From NCBI RefSeq assembly GCF_014596475.1, contig NZ_MECJ01000015.1, positions 124,001 to 188,000 on the forward strand: a DNA stretch of 64,000 nucleotides. Direction: 5' to 3'. This DNA comes from Streptomyces sp. CBMA152 (GTDB taxonomy: Bacteria > Actinomycetota > Actinomycetes > Streptomycetales > Streptomycetaceae). The notes under the pieces were generated by a model that worked only from the letters and a program-made list of their open reading frames with translations, was not told where the DNA came from and did no database searches. This document shows positions 20,521-30,616 of this stretch, in pieces. Every line of letters starts with the position of its first letter. The first letter of the stretch is position 1. Made by a program: the position numbers and the translations under genes.

Positions 20521-21012
20521 TCAGGCGCGGCCCACCGCCGCGACCACCGCTCCCGTCAGCGCGACCAGGTCGGACGGCGCCAGTTCGACCTCCAGGCCCC
20601 GCCGCCCCGCCGACACGCAGATCGTGGCGTGCGCGGACGCCGACGAGTCCAGGACCGTACGGAGGCGCTTGCGTTGGCCCAGCGGCGAGATGCCACCCCT
20701 GACGTACCCCGTCGTACGCTCCGCCGCCGCCGGATCAGCCATCGCCGCCCGCTTGCCCCCCACCGCCGCCGCCAACGCCTTGAGGTCGAGCGAGCCCGCG
20801 ACCGGGACCACCGCCACCGTCAGCTCGCCGTCCACGTCCGCCACCAGCGTCTTGAAGACGCGGTCGGGGGACACCCCGAGGGCCTGGGCCGCCTCCTCCC
20901 CGTACGACGGGGAAGCGGGGTCGTGCTCGTACGCGTGCATGGTGAACGACGTGCCCGCCGCCGTCAGCGCCACCGTCGCCGGTGTGCCCCCGGCCGCCTT
21001 CTTCTTCGCCAA
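20521..21012 (-). CDS. ybaK: YbaK/EbsC-type Cys-tRNA(Pro) deacylase
   Basis: 163 aa with a TTG start at 21012, supported by GAGGA 8 bases upstream and by no alternative in-frame start. The YbaK fold covers nearly the whole protein; FKTLVADVDGELTVAVVPV carries the conserved Lys, and GYVRGGISPLGQRKRLRTVLD is the usual C-terminal motif. YbaK trans-edits Cys mischarged on tRNA-Pro in the cytoplasm. It is 17 bp downstream of the LON-domain gene on the same strand, likely one operon. Confidence 0.93.
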   Translation of the reverse strand: MAKKKAAGGTPATVALTAAGTSFTMHAYEHDPASPSYGEEAAQALGVSPDRVFKTLVADVDGELTVAVVPVAGSLDLKALAAAVGGKRAAMADPAAAERTTGYVRGGISPLGQRKRLRTVLDSSASAHATICVSAGRRGLEVELAPSDLVALTGAVVAAVGRA

Positions 21013-21029
21013 CGCACCGGTCCTCTACA

Positions 21030-21797
21030 TCAGTTGGGGCTCGTGGGAGAGCGGGTCAGGTCCACCGCCGGGAGCGACGGGAGGTGGCGGATCACTGCGG
21101 TCTCGGCGCGCAGGAGCTGGAGCTCCTCGCGCAGCCGCGTGGCCGTGTCCGGCGCCTGGAGCAGCCGCTGCTTGGCCGGGACGTCCAGGACGGCGGCCGC
21201 CGCCACCAGGTACGAGACCACCGACGGCTCGTCGGGCAGCTCGGCCGAGCCGGTCATCGAGCGCTCACGGGCGCCCGCCAGCCGCTTCTGGTACGCCCGG
21301 AACGCCCGCAGCACGCCCTCCGCCAGCGCCCCCGCCTCCTCGCCCGGCTCCTCCGGCAGCTCCTCCAGCTCGGCCGTCAGATACGGGCCGCTCGCGTCCA
21401 CCGAGAGGAGCTTCACGCGGGTGGTGCCGGTCGCCAGGACCTCGAAGCTGCCGTCCGAGCGCTCCCGGATCGTCGCCGCGTCGGCGACACAGCCCACCTG
21501 GTGGAACGCCTGGATCGGGTCGGAGCCGAACCCGGCCGCCGGGCCCTTCTCGGGCAGCGCCGTCTGGTCCGGCAGGCCGGGCCCGGTCGGCGCGACCTCC
21601 CGGCCGTCGCGGATCGCGACCACGGCGAACCGGCGCGGCTCGTCGTCGGAGTCCGAGCCGGTGCCGGAGTCCGGGCCGGACTTCAGCAGATCGCGCATCA
21701 TGGCGCGATACCGCTCCTCGAACACGTTCAGCGGCAGGACGAGGCCGGGGAACAGTACCGAGTTGAGCGGAAAGAGGGGGAGGCGTGCGGTGGTCAC
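21030..21797 (-). CDS. LON-substrate-binding-domain protein
   Basis: 255 aa from GTG 21797; the longer frame upstream covers the neighbouring gene and is rejected. The protein is the LON N-terminal substrate-binding domain alone (ARLPLFPLNSVLFPGLVLPLNVFEERYR near the start), followed by a helical region, with no ATPase or protease part. Such stand-alone proteins are common in actinobacteria; function is unknown, perhaps substrate recruitment or regulation of proteolysis. Starts 5 bases after the stop of the upstream gene, so likely translated from the same message. Confidence 0.88.
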   Translation of the reverse strand: MTTARLPLFPLNSVLFPGLVLPLNVFEERYRAMMRDLLKSGPDSGTGSDSDDEPRRFAVVAIRDGREVAPTGPGLPDQTALPEKGPAAGFGSDPIQAFHQVGCVADAATIRERSDGSFEVLATGTTRVKLLSVDASGPYLTAELEELPEEPGEEAGALAEGVLRAFRAYQKRLAGARERSMTGSAELPDEPSVVSYLVAAAAVLDVPAKQRLLQAPDTATRLREELQLLRAETAVIRHLPSLPAVDLTRSPTSPN

Positions 21798-21802
21798 AAC
21801 GC

Positions 21803-22951
21803 TCAAGCGTAATGGTCGCCGGACCGGCTGCGTCCGGGCTTCCCCAGGGCGCTCGCACCGGGCGGCCCGGCGGCCCGGCCGGGGGCCTTCGCCGGTGCGT
21901 TCCGCAGCGGGTCCACGGGGCCGGCCGGATCCGCCGCCGGACCCTGTTCGCGCCCCAGCGGCATGCCCGCCGCCACCTGCCTGCGCGCCCCGTCGCGCAG
22001 CTCCACGAACCGGCCCAGCGGGTCGTCGTCGAGCCGCGCCCACGGGAAGGCGGTCACATACGGGCCGATGCGCCGGAACTGCTCAAGCGCCTCCTCGTAC
22101 CGCCCGCGCACGACCAGGACGTACGCCAGCAGATTGCGCACCTCGGCGGGCCACGGGTCGCCCACCTCGTACGCGGCGGAGAGCGCGACGGCGAGGTCGG
22201 CCGCCGCGTCGATGCGGTCGCTGAACAGCTCCTGCGGGCTCTGCCGGCCCGGCAGCGGCGTCGCCCCGGCGGCCAGGCACGCGAACGCGGCCCGCACCGG
22301 CAGCGCCTGCACCAGCGAGCCGGGCAGCGCGTCGGCGGCCGCCTCCTCGGCGAAGCCGAAGCACTCGCGGTGCGAGCCGTACCACTGCGCGGAGAGGTAC
22401 TGAAGGGCGGCGACATGGCAGCCGTAATGGTGAGAGGAGCGCCCGACCGCCTCCGCCCACAGCGACTCGAAGGCGGTGTGCGGCGCATGGGTGCCGCGCG
22501 CGTGGTCGAGCGCGATGCGCCACGGCACCGGGTCGGCGGGCTCGGCCGAGGCCGCCGCGTCGATCAGCGGCGCGACCTCCCGCAGCAGTTCCGCGCGGGC
22601 GGGCGAGCCCCAGGCCCGTACGATCGCCAGCTCCGCCTTGACCAGCAGGGCGTCCGGGTCCCGTGGCGCGGCGGCCAGCCAGTCGGCGAGCCAGTCCGGA
22701 CGGCTGACGGCGAACGCCGCGAGCCGCATCGTGTACCGGTCGCGGTTCTCCCACTCGGCGGACTCCCGGGTGGTGGCGAGGAGTGCGGCCACCCCTGCGT
22801 ACTCGCCCCCGGCGGCGGCCACCAGCGCGGGGCCGAGCCGCCCGTCGGGCGCGTCGAGGAGCAGTTCCTCGTCGGCCGGGAGGGCGGCCGCGAGGTGCGG
22901 GGTGTGCCTGACCGCGCGGACGGCACGGATCAGGGCGCGTACGAATGACAT
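21803..22951 (-). CDS. Uncharacterised helical protein
   Basis: 382 aa from ATG 22951; an in-frame ATG 22963 would add four residues and neither has a clear ribosome binding site. I do not recognise a family. The sequence is mostly predicted helices rich in Ala, Leu and Arg, with repeating patterns such as LLAYVLVVRGRYEEALEQFRRIGPY that look like tetratricopeptide-type helical repeats, and a disordered Pro/Gly-rich tail of about 45 residues. No membrane segment or signal is seen. First gene of the operon with the LON-domain gene and ybaK. Confidence 0.7.
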   Translation of the reverse strand: MSFVRALIRAVRAVRHTPHLAAALPADEELLLDAPDGRLGPALVAAAGGEYAGVAALLATTRESAEWENRDRYTMRLAAFAVSRPDWLADWLAAAPRDPDALLVKAELAIVRAWGSPARAELLREVAPLIDAAASAEPADPVPWRIALDHARGTHAPHTAFESLWAEAVGRSSHHYGCHVAALQYLSAQWYGSHRECFGFAEEAAADALPGSLVQALPVRAAFACLAAGATPLPGRQSPQELFSDRIDAAADLAVALSAAYEVGDPWPAEVRNLLAYVLVVRGRYEEALEQFRRIGPYVTAFPWARLDDDPLGRFVELRDGARRQVAAGMPLGREQGPAADPAGPVDPLRNAPAKAPGRAAGPPGASALGKPGRSRSGDHYA

Positions 22952-23126
22952 GGTGCGAACCATTCAAAACCGCAGGTCGGAGCTCCGCCAGTGGTGTGCG
23001 GTGAAGAGTCTGTGGCGGCCGTGACGGTTGTACGGGCGCGGGTCAAGGCGTTGCAAATTTCGGCCGGGCGCGGTGCCGGTCATGGCATGGACGTGGCCAT
23101 GGCGCCCGCCGTCCTCCAAGCCTCCC

Positions 23127-24728
23127 TCAGCCGCGTCGCAGCAGCCGTGAGGCGCCTGCCGCCACCGTCGTCGCCAGGATCCAGCCCAGCAGGATGAGCG
23201 CCGCCGAGACCCACTGCCAGCCGCCGTGCAGCTTCCAGTAGCCGTCCTGGCCGAGGTTGACCACGGGGATGAGGAGGTCGAGGGCGTACAGGGAGGCGTT
23301 CCAGTCGGGGTGTTCGTCCGCCTTGATCGGCTGCGGGTCGTAGTGCGAGAACGCCAGCGCGCCCATCGCCCACAGGATCGCCATCCACAGCGCGGCCCGG
23401 CCGGGCCGGTAGCCGTACGCCACGGTGACGTCCTGGAGCACGCCCCACAGCTTGCCCGCGAGCGGCAGCGTCTCGCGGCGTCGGCGCTGCTTGGCGAGCA
23501 GCACCTCGCGCGCGTCCGCGTCCTCGCCGCTGTTGCGCAGCACGGTCGCGAGGCGCTCGTACGGCTCCGGCGCGTACTCGGGGGTCGCGGCCGCCACCCA
23601 CTCAAGCCGTCTGGTCAGCGGGAACAGTCCGCGCGGGATCAGGTTCTCGTAGCTGAAGCCGCCCATCGCCAGGCCCCCGGGCCCCGGCCAGCTGGTCGAC
23701 ATGTCGACGAGGTTGACGACCCGGGCGCCCGAGAGCACCACCTTGCCGTGCTCCGGCCGCTCGCCGAGGAAGCGCAGCTCCGGCGTCTGCACCCGGCGCA
23801 GCGACAGCTCCTGGTAGTCCCGCATCACGAAGCGCGCGCTCTGCAGGTCCAGGGCGTCCCCGAACCGCCCGTCGTCCAGACGCAGCCCGCCCTCGCAGAC
23901 GAACGGCTGGACGCGGGTACCCCGGGCCGGGGTGCTGGTGTAGTTCGTCCCGTACGGCGGTGTGGTGGTCTCGGTCGCGCCCGGGGAGACCGCGGCCGCC
24001 GTCATGTAGACCGTGCGCTCCACGGTGAGCTGCGGGGCGTTGAGCGCGCGGCGGCCCTCCGGGTTCACGAGTTTGCTGCCGCGCAGGCTCAGGGTGACCC
24101 CGACCTTGGCGGAGCGCAGGCTCACCTCGCCGTACGACTCGATGAGCTCGGCCTGGAGGTCCTGGGCGACCGAGAGACCGTCGGCGGCGATCGAGCGGCC
24201 CTTGCGGTCGGGGTGGATCACGGCCTCGTTGAGCAGCAGATCCGTACCGATGTGGGCGTCGGTGAGGCGGATGCCGTGGGCGATGCGGCAGCGCGGCAGA
24301 TGCAGATCGCCCTCGGTCTGCAGGCGGGCCGCCTCAAGGCGGGGAATCGCGCAGCGGACCATCCGCCAGGTGGTGACCCGGCACTCGGGCAGCAGCACCT
24401 CGTTCTCGAACCGGCAGTTGTTCAGCTCGACGTACGGCGTGACGGTGCCGCCGGCGAGGTTGAGGGGCCCCATGATCTGCACGCCGTTGAGCTTCAGCGC
24501 GGCGACCCGCCCGGGCATCGCGGACGGCCCGTTGAGCAGCACGCGCGCGACCGCCCGCGCGCGCACCGTGCGCTCGGGCCCCCAGGCGCGCCCGGAGAAC
24601 GGGTCGTCCCGCAGCGGATTGCGGGTGCGCAGGTCGTAGGTGCTGCCGTTGCGGAAGTTCGTCCACATCCCCCGCTCCACCGGGCTGAACCAGCCCGGTG
24701 GCGTCTCGTCGTCCGCCGCCACGGTCAC
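23127..24728 (-). CDS. Uncharacterised membrane-anchored beta-helix-like protein
   Basis: 533 aa from GTG 24728 with GAGGGG 6 bases upstream. Residues about 60-360 are a long run of short beta-strand-like repeats (for example LKLNGVQIMGPLNLAGG, then LTDAHIGTDLLLNEAVI) resembling pentapeptide or bactofilin-type beta-helices. A basic linker (LLAKQRRRRETLPLAGK) leads to two C-terminal membrane segments (RAALWMAILWAMGALAF and VSAALILLGWILATTVAAG). Streptomyces homologues are often labelled membrane oxidoreductase; I see no nucleotide-binding motif that supports this. Divergent from hisD. Confidence 0.75.
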   Translation of the reverse strand: MTVAADDETPPGWFSPVERGMWTNFRNGSTYDLRTRNPLRDDPFSGRAWGPERTVRARAVARVLLNGPSAMPGRVAALKLNGVQIMGPLNLAGGTVTPYVELNNCRFENEVLLPECRVTTWRMVRCAIPRLEAARLQTEGDLHLPRCRIAHGIRLTDAHIGTDLLLNEAVIHPDRKGRSIAADGLSVAQDLQAELIESYGEVSLRSAKVGVTLSLRGSKLVNPEGRRALNAPQLTVERTVYMTAAAVSPGATETTTPPYGTNYTSTPARGTRVQPFVCEGGLRLDDGRFGDALDLQSARFVMRDYQELSLRRVQTPELRFLGERPEHGKVVLSGARVVNLVDMSTSWPGPGGLAMGGFSYENLIPRGLFPLTRRLEWVAAATPEYAPEPYERLATVLRNSGEDADAREVLLAKQRRRRETLPLAGKLWGVLQDVTVAYGYRPGRAALWMAILWAMGALAFSHYDPQPIKADEHPDWNASLYALDLLIPVVNLGQDGYWKLHGGWQWVSAALILLGWILATTVAAGASRLLRRG

Positions 24729-24886
24729 TGCCGTCCCCCTCGTCCCCTGCCGGTCCCGCACCCTCGCGTGCGTGTGTAACGGAGTGAACGCTAGTGGTCA
24801 CTGTCGAAGTGCGGGACGGGCGGGACACGTATCAGCCAGTGATACGGGCGACCGGTGGCGCGAAGCGGTCTGAGAGAATTGGTTCC

Positions 24887-26209
24887 GTGATCTCTCGAAT
24901 CGATCTGCGCGGCAACGCCCTCCCCGAGGGGGGCGCCCTGCGCGACCTGCTGCCCCGTGCCGAGTTCGACGTGGAAGCCGCCCTGGAGAAGGTGCGGCCC
25001 ATCTGCGAGGACGTCCATCATCGTGGCACGGCGGCGCTGATCGAGTACGCGGAGAGGTTCGACGGCGTCACCCTGGAGCGCATCAGGGTGCCCGCCGAGG
25101 CGGTCGCCGAGGCCCTGGACCAGCTGGACCCGCAGGTCAGGGCCGCTCTGGAGGAGTCGATCCGGCGGGCCAGGATCGTCCACCGCGAGCAGCGCCGCAG
25201 CGAGCACACCACCCAGGTGGTGCCCGGCGGCACGGTCACCGAGAAGTGGGTACCGGTCGAGCGCGTGGGCCTTTACGCGCCGGGCGGGCGCTCCGTCTAC
25301 CCGTCGTCCGTGGTCATGAACGTCGTCCCGGCCCAGGAGGCGGGCGTCGAGTCCATCGCGCTCGCGTCCCCGCCGCAGAAGGAGTTCGGCGGCCTGCCGC
25401 ACCCGACGATCCTGGCCGCGTGCGCGCTGCTCGGCGTCGACGAGGTGTACGCGGCGGGCGGCGCCCAGGCCGTCGCGATGTTCGCGTACGGCACCGAGGA
25501 GTGTGCGCCCGCGAACATGGTGACCGGCCCCGGCAACATCTGGGTCGCCGCCGCCAAGCGCTACTTCACCGGCCGGATCGGCATCGACACCGAGGCCGGG
25601 CCGACCGAGATCGCCGTCCTCGCGGACGAGACCGCCGACCCCGCGCACGTCGCCGCCGACCTGATCAGCCAGGCCGAGCACGACCCGATGGCGGCCGCCG
25701 TCCTGGTCACCGACTGCGCCGCGCTCGCCGACGCGGTCGAGCGCGAGCTGGAGCCGCAGGTCGCGGCGACCAAGCACGTCGAGGACCGGATCAAGCCCGC
25801 CCTGGCCGGCAAGCAGTCCGCGATCGTCCTGGTCGACGGGCTGGAGCAGGGCCTGAAGGTGGTCGACGCGTACGGCGCCGAGCACCTGGAGATCCAGACC
25901 GCCGACGCCGCCGCGGTGGCCGGGAGGGTCCGCAACGCGGGCGCGATCTTCGTCGGCCCGTACGCCCCGGTCTCGCTCGGCGACTACTGCGCGGGCTCCA
26001 ACCACGTGCTGCCCACCGGCGGCTGCGCCTGCCACTCCTCGGGTCTGTCCGTGCAGTCGTTCCTGCGCGGCATCCACATCGTCGACTACACGCGCGACGC
26101 CCTCGCCGAGGTCACCCACCACGTCGTGGCGCTCGCCGAGGCCGAGGACCTGCCCGCGCACGGGGCGGCCCTGAAGGCGCGGTTCGGATGGAAGGTGCCG
26201 GGCCAGTGA
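24887..26209 (+). CDS. hisD: Histidinol dehydrogenase
   Basis: 440 aa from GTG 24887; the frame extends to 24794 but family similarity starts at ISRIDLRG. Oxidises histidinol to histidine with NAD+, the last steps of the pathway. Motifs: [27 protein letters not shown], and the zinc/substrate residues in ISQAEHDP and [14 protein letters not shown]. First gene of an eight-gene his cluster in which almost all junctions overlap by four bases. GAGAAT 8 bases before the GTG could be a -10 box of a leaderless transcript. Confidence 0.97.
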   Translation: MISRIDLRGNALPEGGALRDLLPRAEFDVEAALEKVRPICEDVHHRGTAALIEYAERFDGVTLERIRVPAEAVAEALDQLDPQVRAALEESIRRARIVHREQRRSEHTTQVVPGGTVTEKWVPVERVGLYAPGGRSVYPSSVVMNVVPAQEAGVESIALASPPQKEFGGLPHPTILAACALLGVDEVYAAGGAQAVAMFAYGTEECAPANMVTGPGNIWVAAAKRYFTGRIGIDTEAGPTEIAVLADETADPAHVAADLISQAEHDPMAAAVLVTDCAALADAVERELEPQVAATKHVEDRIKPALAGKQSAIVLVDGLEQGLKVVDAYGAEHLEIQTADAAAVAGRVRNAGAIFVGPYAPVSLGDYCAGSNHVLPTGGCACHSSGLSVQSFLRGIHIVDYTRDALAEVTHHVVALAEAEDLPAHGAALKARFGWKVPGQ

Positions 26210-27324
26210 GCACGTACGACATCGGCATCGACGACCTCCCCATCCGGGACGAACTGCGCGGCAAGTCCCCGTACGGGGCCCCGCAGCTCGACGTGCCCGT
26301 CCAGCTGAACACCAACGAGAACCCGTACCCGCTGCCCGAGCCGCTGGTCGCGCGGATCGCCGAGCGGGTCGCCGAGGCCGCGCGCGGCCTCAACCGCTAC
26401 CCGGACCGGGACGCGGTGGAGCTGCGTACCGAGCTCGCCCGCTATCTCACCCGCACCGGCGGGCACCCGGTCGGCGCCGAGAACGTCTGGGCGGCCAACG
26501 GCTCCAACGAGGTCATCCAGCAGCTGCTCCAGACCTTCGGCGGCCCGGGCCGCACCGCGATCGGCTTCGAGCCCTCGTACTCGATGCACGGCCTCATCGC
26601 GCGCGGCACCGGCACCGGCTGGATCTCGGGCCCGCGCAACGACGACTTCACCATCGACGTCGAGGCGGCGAGGAAGGCGATCGCCGAGCACCGGCCGGAC
26701 GTCGTCTTCATCACCTCGCCCAACAACCCGACGGGCACGGCGGTCGAGGCCGAGACGGTCCTCGCGCTGTACGAGACCGCGCAGGCCACGAAGCCGTCGC
26801 TGGTCGTCGTCGACGAGGCGTACGTCGAGTTCAGCCACCGCGCCTCCCTGCTGCCGCTCATCGAGGGCCGCCCGAACCTGGTCGTCTCGCGGACCATGTC
26901 CAAGGCGTTCGGCGCGGCCGGGCTGCGGCTCGGCTATCTCGCCGCGCACCCGGCGGTGGTCGACGCCGTCCAGCTCGTACGGCTGCCGTACCACCTCTCC
27001 GCCGTCACCCAGGCGACCGCGCTCGCGGCCCTGGAGCACACGGACACGCTGCTCGGCTATGTCGAGCAGCTGAAGAAGGAGCGGGACCGGCTGGTCACCG
27101 AGCTGCGCGCGGCCGGATACGAGGTGACCGACTCGGACGCCAACTTCGTCCAGTTCGGCCGCTTCGAGGACTCCCACACCGCCTGGCAGAAGATCCTCGA
27201 CCAGGGTGTCCTGGTCCGTGACAACGGAGTGCCCGGGTGGCTGCGCGTCACCGCCGGCACCCCCACCGAGAACGACGCGTTCCTGGACGCGGTCCGTCAG
27301 CTGAAGAAGGAGCAGAGAGCATGA
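26206..27324 (+). CDS. hisC: Histidinol-phosphate aminotransferase
   Basis: 372 aa from GTG 26206, overlapping hisD by four bases. PLP-dependent class I/II aminotransferase converting imidazole-acetol phosphate to histidinol phosphate. Visible motifs are LNTNENPYP at the N-terminus, SPNNPTGT, the VDEAYVEF loop, and [17 protein letters not shown], which holds the PLP-binding Lys. Length is normal. Confidence 0.96.
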   Translation: MSTYDIGIDDLPIRDELRGKSPYGAPQLDVPVQLNTNENPYPLPEPLVARIAERVAEAARGLNRYPDRDAVELRTELARYLTRTGGHPVGAENVWAANGSNEVIQQLLQTFGGPGRTAIGFEPSYSMHGLIARGTGTGWISGPRNDDFTIDVEAARKAIAEHRPDVVFITSPNNPTGTAVEAETVLALYETAQATKPSLVVVDEAYVEFSHRASLLPLIEGRPNLVVSRTMSKAFGAAGLRLGYLAAHPAVVDAVQLVRLPYHLSAVTQATALAALEHTDTLLGYVEQLKKERDRLVTELRAAGYEVTDSDANFVQFGRFEDSHTAWQKILDQGVLVRDNGVPGWLRVTAGTPTENDAFLDAVRQLKKEQRA

Positions 27325-27914
27325 GCCGCGTCGGCCGTGTCGAACGCACCACCAAGGAGACGTCCGTCCTTGTCGAGATCGACCTCGACGGGACCGGAAA
27401 GGTCGATGTGTCGACGGGAGTCGGCTTCTACGACCACATGCTCGACCAGCTCGGCCGCCACGGCCTCTTCGACCTGACGGTCAAGACCGACGGCGATCTG
27501 CACATCGACTCGCACCACACCATCGAGGACACCGCCCTCGCCCTCGGCGCCGCATTCAAGCAGGCGCTCGGCGACAAGGTCGGCATCTACCGCTTCGGCA
27601 ACTGCACGGTCCCCCTCGACGAGTCCCTGGCCCAGGTGACCGTGGACCTCTCCGGCCGCCCGTACCTGGTGCACACCGAGCCCGAGAACATGGCGCCGAT
27701 GATCGGCGAGTACGACACCACGATGACCCGGCACATACTGGAGTCGTTCGTGGCGCAGGCGCAGATCGCGCTGCACGTCCACGTCCCGTACGGGCGCAAC
27801 GCGCACCACATCGTGGAGTGCCAGTTCAAGGCGCTGGCCCGTGCACTGCGGTACGCGTCCGAGCACGACCCGCGTGCCGCGGGCATCCTTCCTTCGACCA
27901 AGGGCGCGCTGTGA
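27321..27914 (+). CDS. hisB: Imidazoleglycerol-phosphate dehydratase
   Basis: 197 aa from ATG 27321 in an ATGA overlap with hisC. Monofunctional dehydratase without the phosphatase domain of enterobacterial HisB. The repeated metal-binding motifs are [16 protein letters not shown] and [18 protein letters not shown], and [13 protein letters not shown] is present. Converts imidazole glycerol phosphate to imidazole acetol phosphate, the substrate of HisC. Confidence 0.96.
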   Translation: MSRVGRVERTTKETSVLVEIDLDGTGKVDVSTGVGFYDHMLDQLGRHGLFDLTVKTDGDLHIDSHHTIEDTALALGAAFKQALGDKVGIYRFGNCTVPLDESLAQVTVDLSGRPYLVHTEPENMAPMIGEYDTTMTRHILESFVAQAQIALHVHVPYGRNAHHIVECQFKALARALRYASEHDPRAAGILPSTKGAL

Positions 27915-28075
27915 CCGGCCTCAACACCATCCTCATCGTCCTCGGGCTCTTCCTCGCGGGCGGCGTCTACTCCTTCATCAAGCAGGAGATGTCCAAGAGC
28001 CTGATCACGCTGCTCGCGATCAGCTCGGCGCTGTGCCTGGCCGCCGGCATCCTCCGCCTGGAGGTGTGGAATTGA
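27911..28075 (+). CDS. Small two-helix membrane protein in the his operon
   Basis: 54 aa from GTG 27911, overlapping hisB upstream and hisH downstream by four bases each, so it is certainly translated if the operon is. Two hydrophobic stretches ([18 protein letters not shown] and [20 protein letters not shown]) flank the loop KQEMSKS. Its role is unknown. Its position recalls the small trpM gene in the trp cluster and it may modulate or localise the HisH/HisF step, but that is speculation. Confidence 0.85.
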   Translation: MTGLNTILIVLGLFLAGGVYSFIKQEMSKSLITLLAISSALCLAAGILRLEVWN

Positions 28076-28722
28076 GCGCGACCGCTCCTCGTAAGAAGGT
28101 CGTGGTCTTCGACTACGGCTTCGGCAACGTCCGCTCCGCCGAGCGCGCCCTCGCCCATGTCGGCGCGGACGTCGAGATCACCCGTGACTTCGACACGGCG
28201 ATGAACGCGGACGGGCTGCTCGTGCCCGGCGTGGGCGCCTTCTCGGCGTGCATGCAGGGGCTGCGCGAGGCGCGCGGCGACTGGATCGTGGGACGGCGCC
28301 TCTCCGGCGGGCGCCCGGTGATGGGCATCTGCGTCGGTATGCAGATCCTCTTCGCCAAGGGCATCGAGCACGGCGTGGAGACCGAGGGCCTGGACGAGTG
28401 GCCCGGCACGGTCGGGCCGCTGAAGGCCCCGATCGTCCCGCACATGGGCTGGAACACGGTCAAGGCCCCCGAGGACACCGAGCTCTTCGCGGGCCTGGAC
28501 GCCGACACCCGGTACTACTTCGTGCACTCGTACGCGGTGCACGACTGGACGCTGGAAGTCGGCAACGCCAACATCCGTGCCCCCAAGGTCACTTGGGCCA
28601 CCCATGGCGAGCCGTTCGTGGCCGCGGTGGAGAACGGCGCGCTGTGGGCGACCCAGTTCCACCCCGAGAAGTCCGGCGACGCCGGCGCCCAGCTGCTGAC
28701 CAACTGGATCGGAACCCTGTGA
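28072..28722 (+). CDS. hisH: Imidazole glycerol phosphate synthase, glutamine amidotransferase subunit
   Basis: 216 aa with a TTG start at 28072 in a TTGA overlap; GGAGG lies 6-7 bases upstream and supports it. Class I glutaminase with [21 protein letters not shown], the nucleophile Cys in MGICVGMQ, and the catalytic His-Glu in QFHPEKSGD. Supplies ammonia through a tunnel to HisF, encoded 1.1 kb downstream after priA and ridA. Confidence 0.95.
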   Translation: MSATAPRKKVVVFDYGFGNVRSAERALAHVGADVEITRDFDTAMNADGLLVPGVGAFSACMQGLREARGDWIVGRRLSGGRPVMGICVGMQILFAKGIEHGVETEGLDEWPGTVGPLKAPIVPHMGWNTVKAPEDTELFAGLDADTRYYFVHSYAVHDWTLEVGNANIRAPKVTWATHGEPFVAAVENGALWATQFHPEKSGDAGAQLLTNWIGTL

Positions 28723-29450
28723 TGTCCGCCAAGCTCGAACTCCTGCCCGCCGTCGACGTCCGCGATGGCCAGGCCGTCCGCCTCGTCCACGGCGAGTCCG
28801 GCTCGGAGACCTCTTACGGCTCCCCGCTCCAGGCGGCGCTCGCCTGGCAGAAGTCCGGCGCCGAGTGGCTGCACCTGGTCGACCTGGACGCCGCCTTCGG
28901 CACCGGCGACAACCGCGCGGTGATCGCCGAGGTCTCCGCCGCCATGGACATCAAGGTGGAGCTCTCCGGCGGCATCCGCGACGACGCCTCGCTGGCCGCG
29001 GCCCTCGCTACCGGCTGCACCCGGGTCAACCTGGGCACCGCGGCCCTGGAGACCCCCGAGTGGGTCGCCAAGGTCATCGCCGAGCACGGCGACAAGATCG
29101 CGGTCGGCCTGGACGTACGCGGGACGACGCTGCGCGGCCGCGGCTGGACGCGCGACGGCGGCGACCTCTACGAGACGCTGGCCCGCCTCGACTCCGAGGG
29201 CTGCGCCCGTTACGTGGTGACCGACATCGCCAAGGACGGCACGCTCACCGGCCCCAACCTGGAGCTGCTGCGCAACGTCTGCGCCGCCACCGACAAGCCG
29301 GTGGTGGCCTCGGGCGGCGTCTCCTCGCTGGACGACCTGCGGGCGCTGTCGGGCCTCGTCCCGCTGGGTGTCGAGGGGGCGATCGTGGGCAAGGCTCTGT
29401 ACGCGAAGGCGTTCACCCTCGAAGAAGCCCTGGAGGCTGTGTCAGCATGA
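28722..29450 (+). CDS. priA: Phosphoribosyl isomerase A (HisA/TrpF bifunctional)
   Basis: 242 aa from ATG 28722, sharing one base with the hisH stop. A (beta/alpha)8 barrel with the catalytic [10 protein letters not shown] near the start and [19 protein letters not shown] in the middle; phosphate-binding loops are SGGIRDD and ASGGVSS. In Streptomyces this protein catalyses both the HisA step and the TrpF step of tryptophan synthesis, which explains why no trpF lies among the trp genes in this window. The bifunctional assignment rests on the known family, not on residues I can prove. Confidence 0.93.
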   Translation: MSAKLELLPAVDVRDGQAVRLVHGESGSETSYGSPLQAALAWQKSGAEWLHLVDLDAAFGTGDNRAVIAEVSAAMDIKVELSGGIRDDASLAAALATGCTRVNLGTAALETPEWVAKVIAEHGDKIAVGLDVRGTTLRGRGWTRDGGDLYETLARLDSEGCARYVVTDIAKDGTLTGPNLELLRNVCAATDKPVVASGGVSSLDDLRALSGLVPLGVEGAIVGKALYAKAFTLEEALEAVSA

Positions 29451-29863
29451 CCGGTGCGCGGGTACAGAGCGGCAGTCCCTGGGAAGAGGCCTTCGGCTTC
29501 GCGCGCGCCGTGGTGGCGGGCGACCATGTGCATGTCGCGGGCACCACACCCTTCAAGGGCACGGTCCTGTACGGCGAGGGCGACCCCTACGAACAGGCCA
29601 AGGTCGCCTTCGGCAACGCGCTGGCCGCGCTCGAGGAGCTCGGACTCGGCGTCGAGTCCGTGGTCCGCACCCGGATGTACCTGACCCATGCGCGCGACAT
29701 CGACGAGGCGGGACGGGCCCACAAGGAGCTCTTCGACGCCGTCCGTCCGGCGGCCACGCTGGTCATCGTGACCGGCCTGGTCGACCCGCGCATGCTGGTC
29801 GAAGTAGAAGTAGACGCGTACCGGGGCGCCCTGGGCGGCGCCCCCGAAGGAGCCCCCGCATGA
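29447..29863 (+). CDS. ridA: RidA-family (YjgF) protein
   Basis: 138 aa from ATG 29447 in an ATGA overlap with priA. RidA-type fold with [12 protein letters not shown] near the N-terminus, [13 protein letters not shown], and [17 protein letters not shown] at the end containing the conserved Arg. RidA proteins hydrolyse reactive enamines and imines formed by PLP enzymes. Lying between priA and hisF, it may protect against intermediates of amino acid synthesis; this subgroup's substrate is unproven. Confidence 0.9.
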   Translation: MTGARVQSGSPWEEAFGFARAVVAGDHVHVAGTTPFKGTVLYGEGDPYEQAKVAFGNALAALEELGLGVESVVRTRMYLTHARDIDEAGRAHKELFDAVRPAATLVIVTGLVDPRMLVEVEVDAYRGALGGAPEGAPA

Positions 29864-30615
29864 CCCTCGCGGTCCGAGTCATCCCCTGCCTGGACGTCGA
29901 CAACGGCCGGGTGGTCAAGGGGGTCAACTTCCAGAACCTGCGCGACGCCGGCGACCCCGTCGAGATGGCCAAGCTGTACGACGCCGAGGGCGCGGACGAG
30001 CTGACGTTCCTGGACATCACCGCGTCCTCCGGCAACCGCGAGACCACGTACGACGTGGTGCGGCGCACCGCCGAGCAGGTCTTCATCCCGCTGACGGTGG
30101 GCGGCGGGGTGCGCTCCGCCGACGACGTGGACCGGCTGCTGCGGGCCGGGGCGGACAAGGTGGGCGTCAACACGGCGGCGATCGAGCGCCCCGAGCTGAT
30201 CCGCGAGATCGCGGAGCGCTTCGGGCGTCAGGTCCTCGTCCTGTCGGTCGACGCGCGCCGCACCCCGTCCGGCTCCTTCGAGGTCACCACCCACGGCGGC
30301 CGCCGTGGCACCGGCATCGACGCGGTGGAGTGGGCGCACCGGGCGGCCGAGCTGGGGGCGGGGGAGATTCTGCTCAACTCGATGGACGCGGACGGGACGA
30401 AAGACGGGTACGACGTCGCGATGATCTCGGCGGTCCGGGCCCACGTCACCGTGCCGGTGATCGCCTCGGGCGGCGCGGGCCGCCTCGCCGACTTCCCGCC
30501 CGCGGTGGCGGCGGGCGCGGACGCGGTCCTGGCGGCGTCGGTGTTCCACTTCGGCGACCTGCGGATCGCGGACGTGAAGTCGGAACTGCGGGCGGCGGGC
30601 CACCCGGTCCGCTGA
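29860..30615 (+). CDS. hisF: Imidazole glycerol phosphate synthase, cyclase subunit
   Basis: 251 aa from ATG 29860 in an ATGA overlap. (Beta/alpha)8 barrel with [18 protein letters not shown] at the start (catalytic Asp), [22 protein letters not shown] and ASGGAGR. Cyclises the PRFAR intermediate using ammonia from HisH, yielding imidazole glycerol phosphate and AICAR. Last gene of the his cluster; a perfect 26-bp-arm hairpin starts 2 bases after its stop. Confidence 0.97.
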   Translation: MTLAVRVIPCLDVDNGRVVKGVNFQNLRDAGDPVEMAKLYDAEGADELTFLDITASSGNRETTYDVVRRTAEQVFIPLTVGGGVRSADDVDRLLRAGADKVGVNTAAIERPELIREIAERFGRQVLVLSVDARRTPSGSFEVTTHGGRRGTGIDAVEWAHRAAELGAGEILLNSMDADGTKDGYDVAMISAVRAHVTVPVIASGGAGRLADFPPAVAAGADAVLAASVFHFGDLRIADVKSELRAAGHPVR

Positions 30616-30616
30616 A

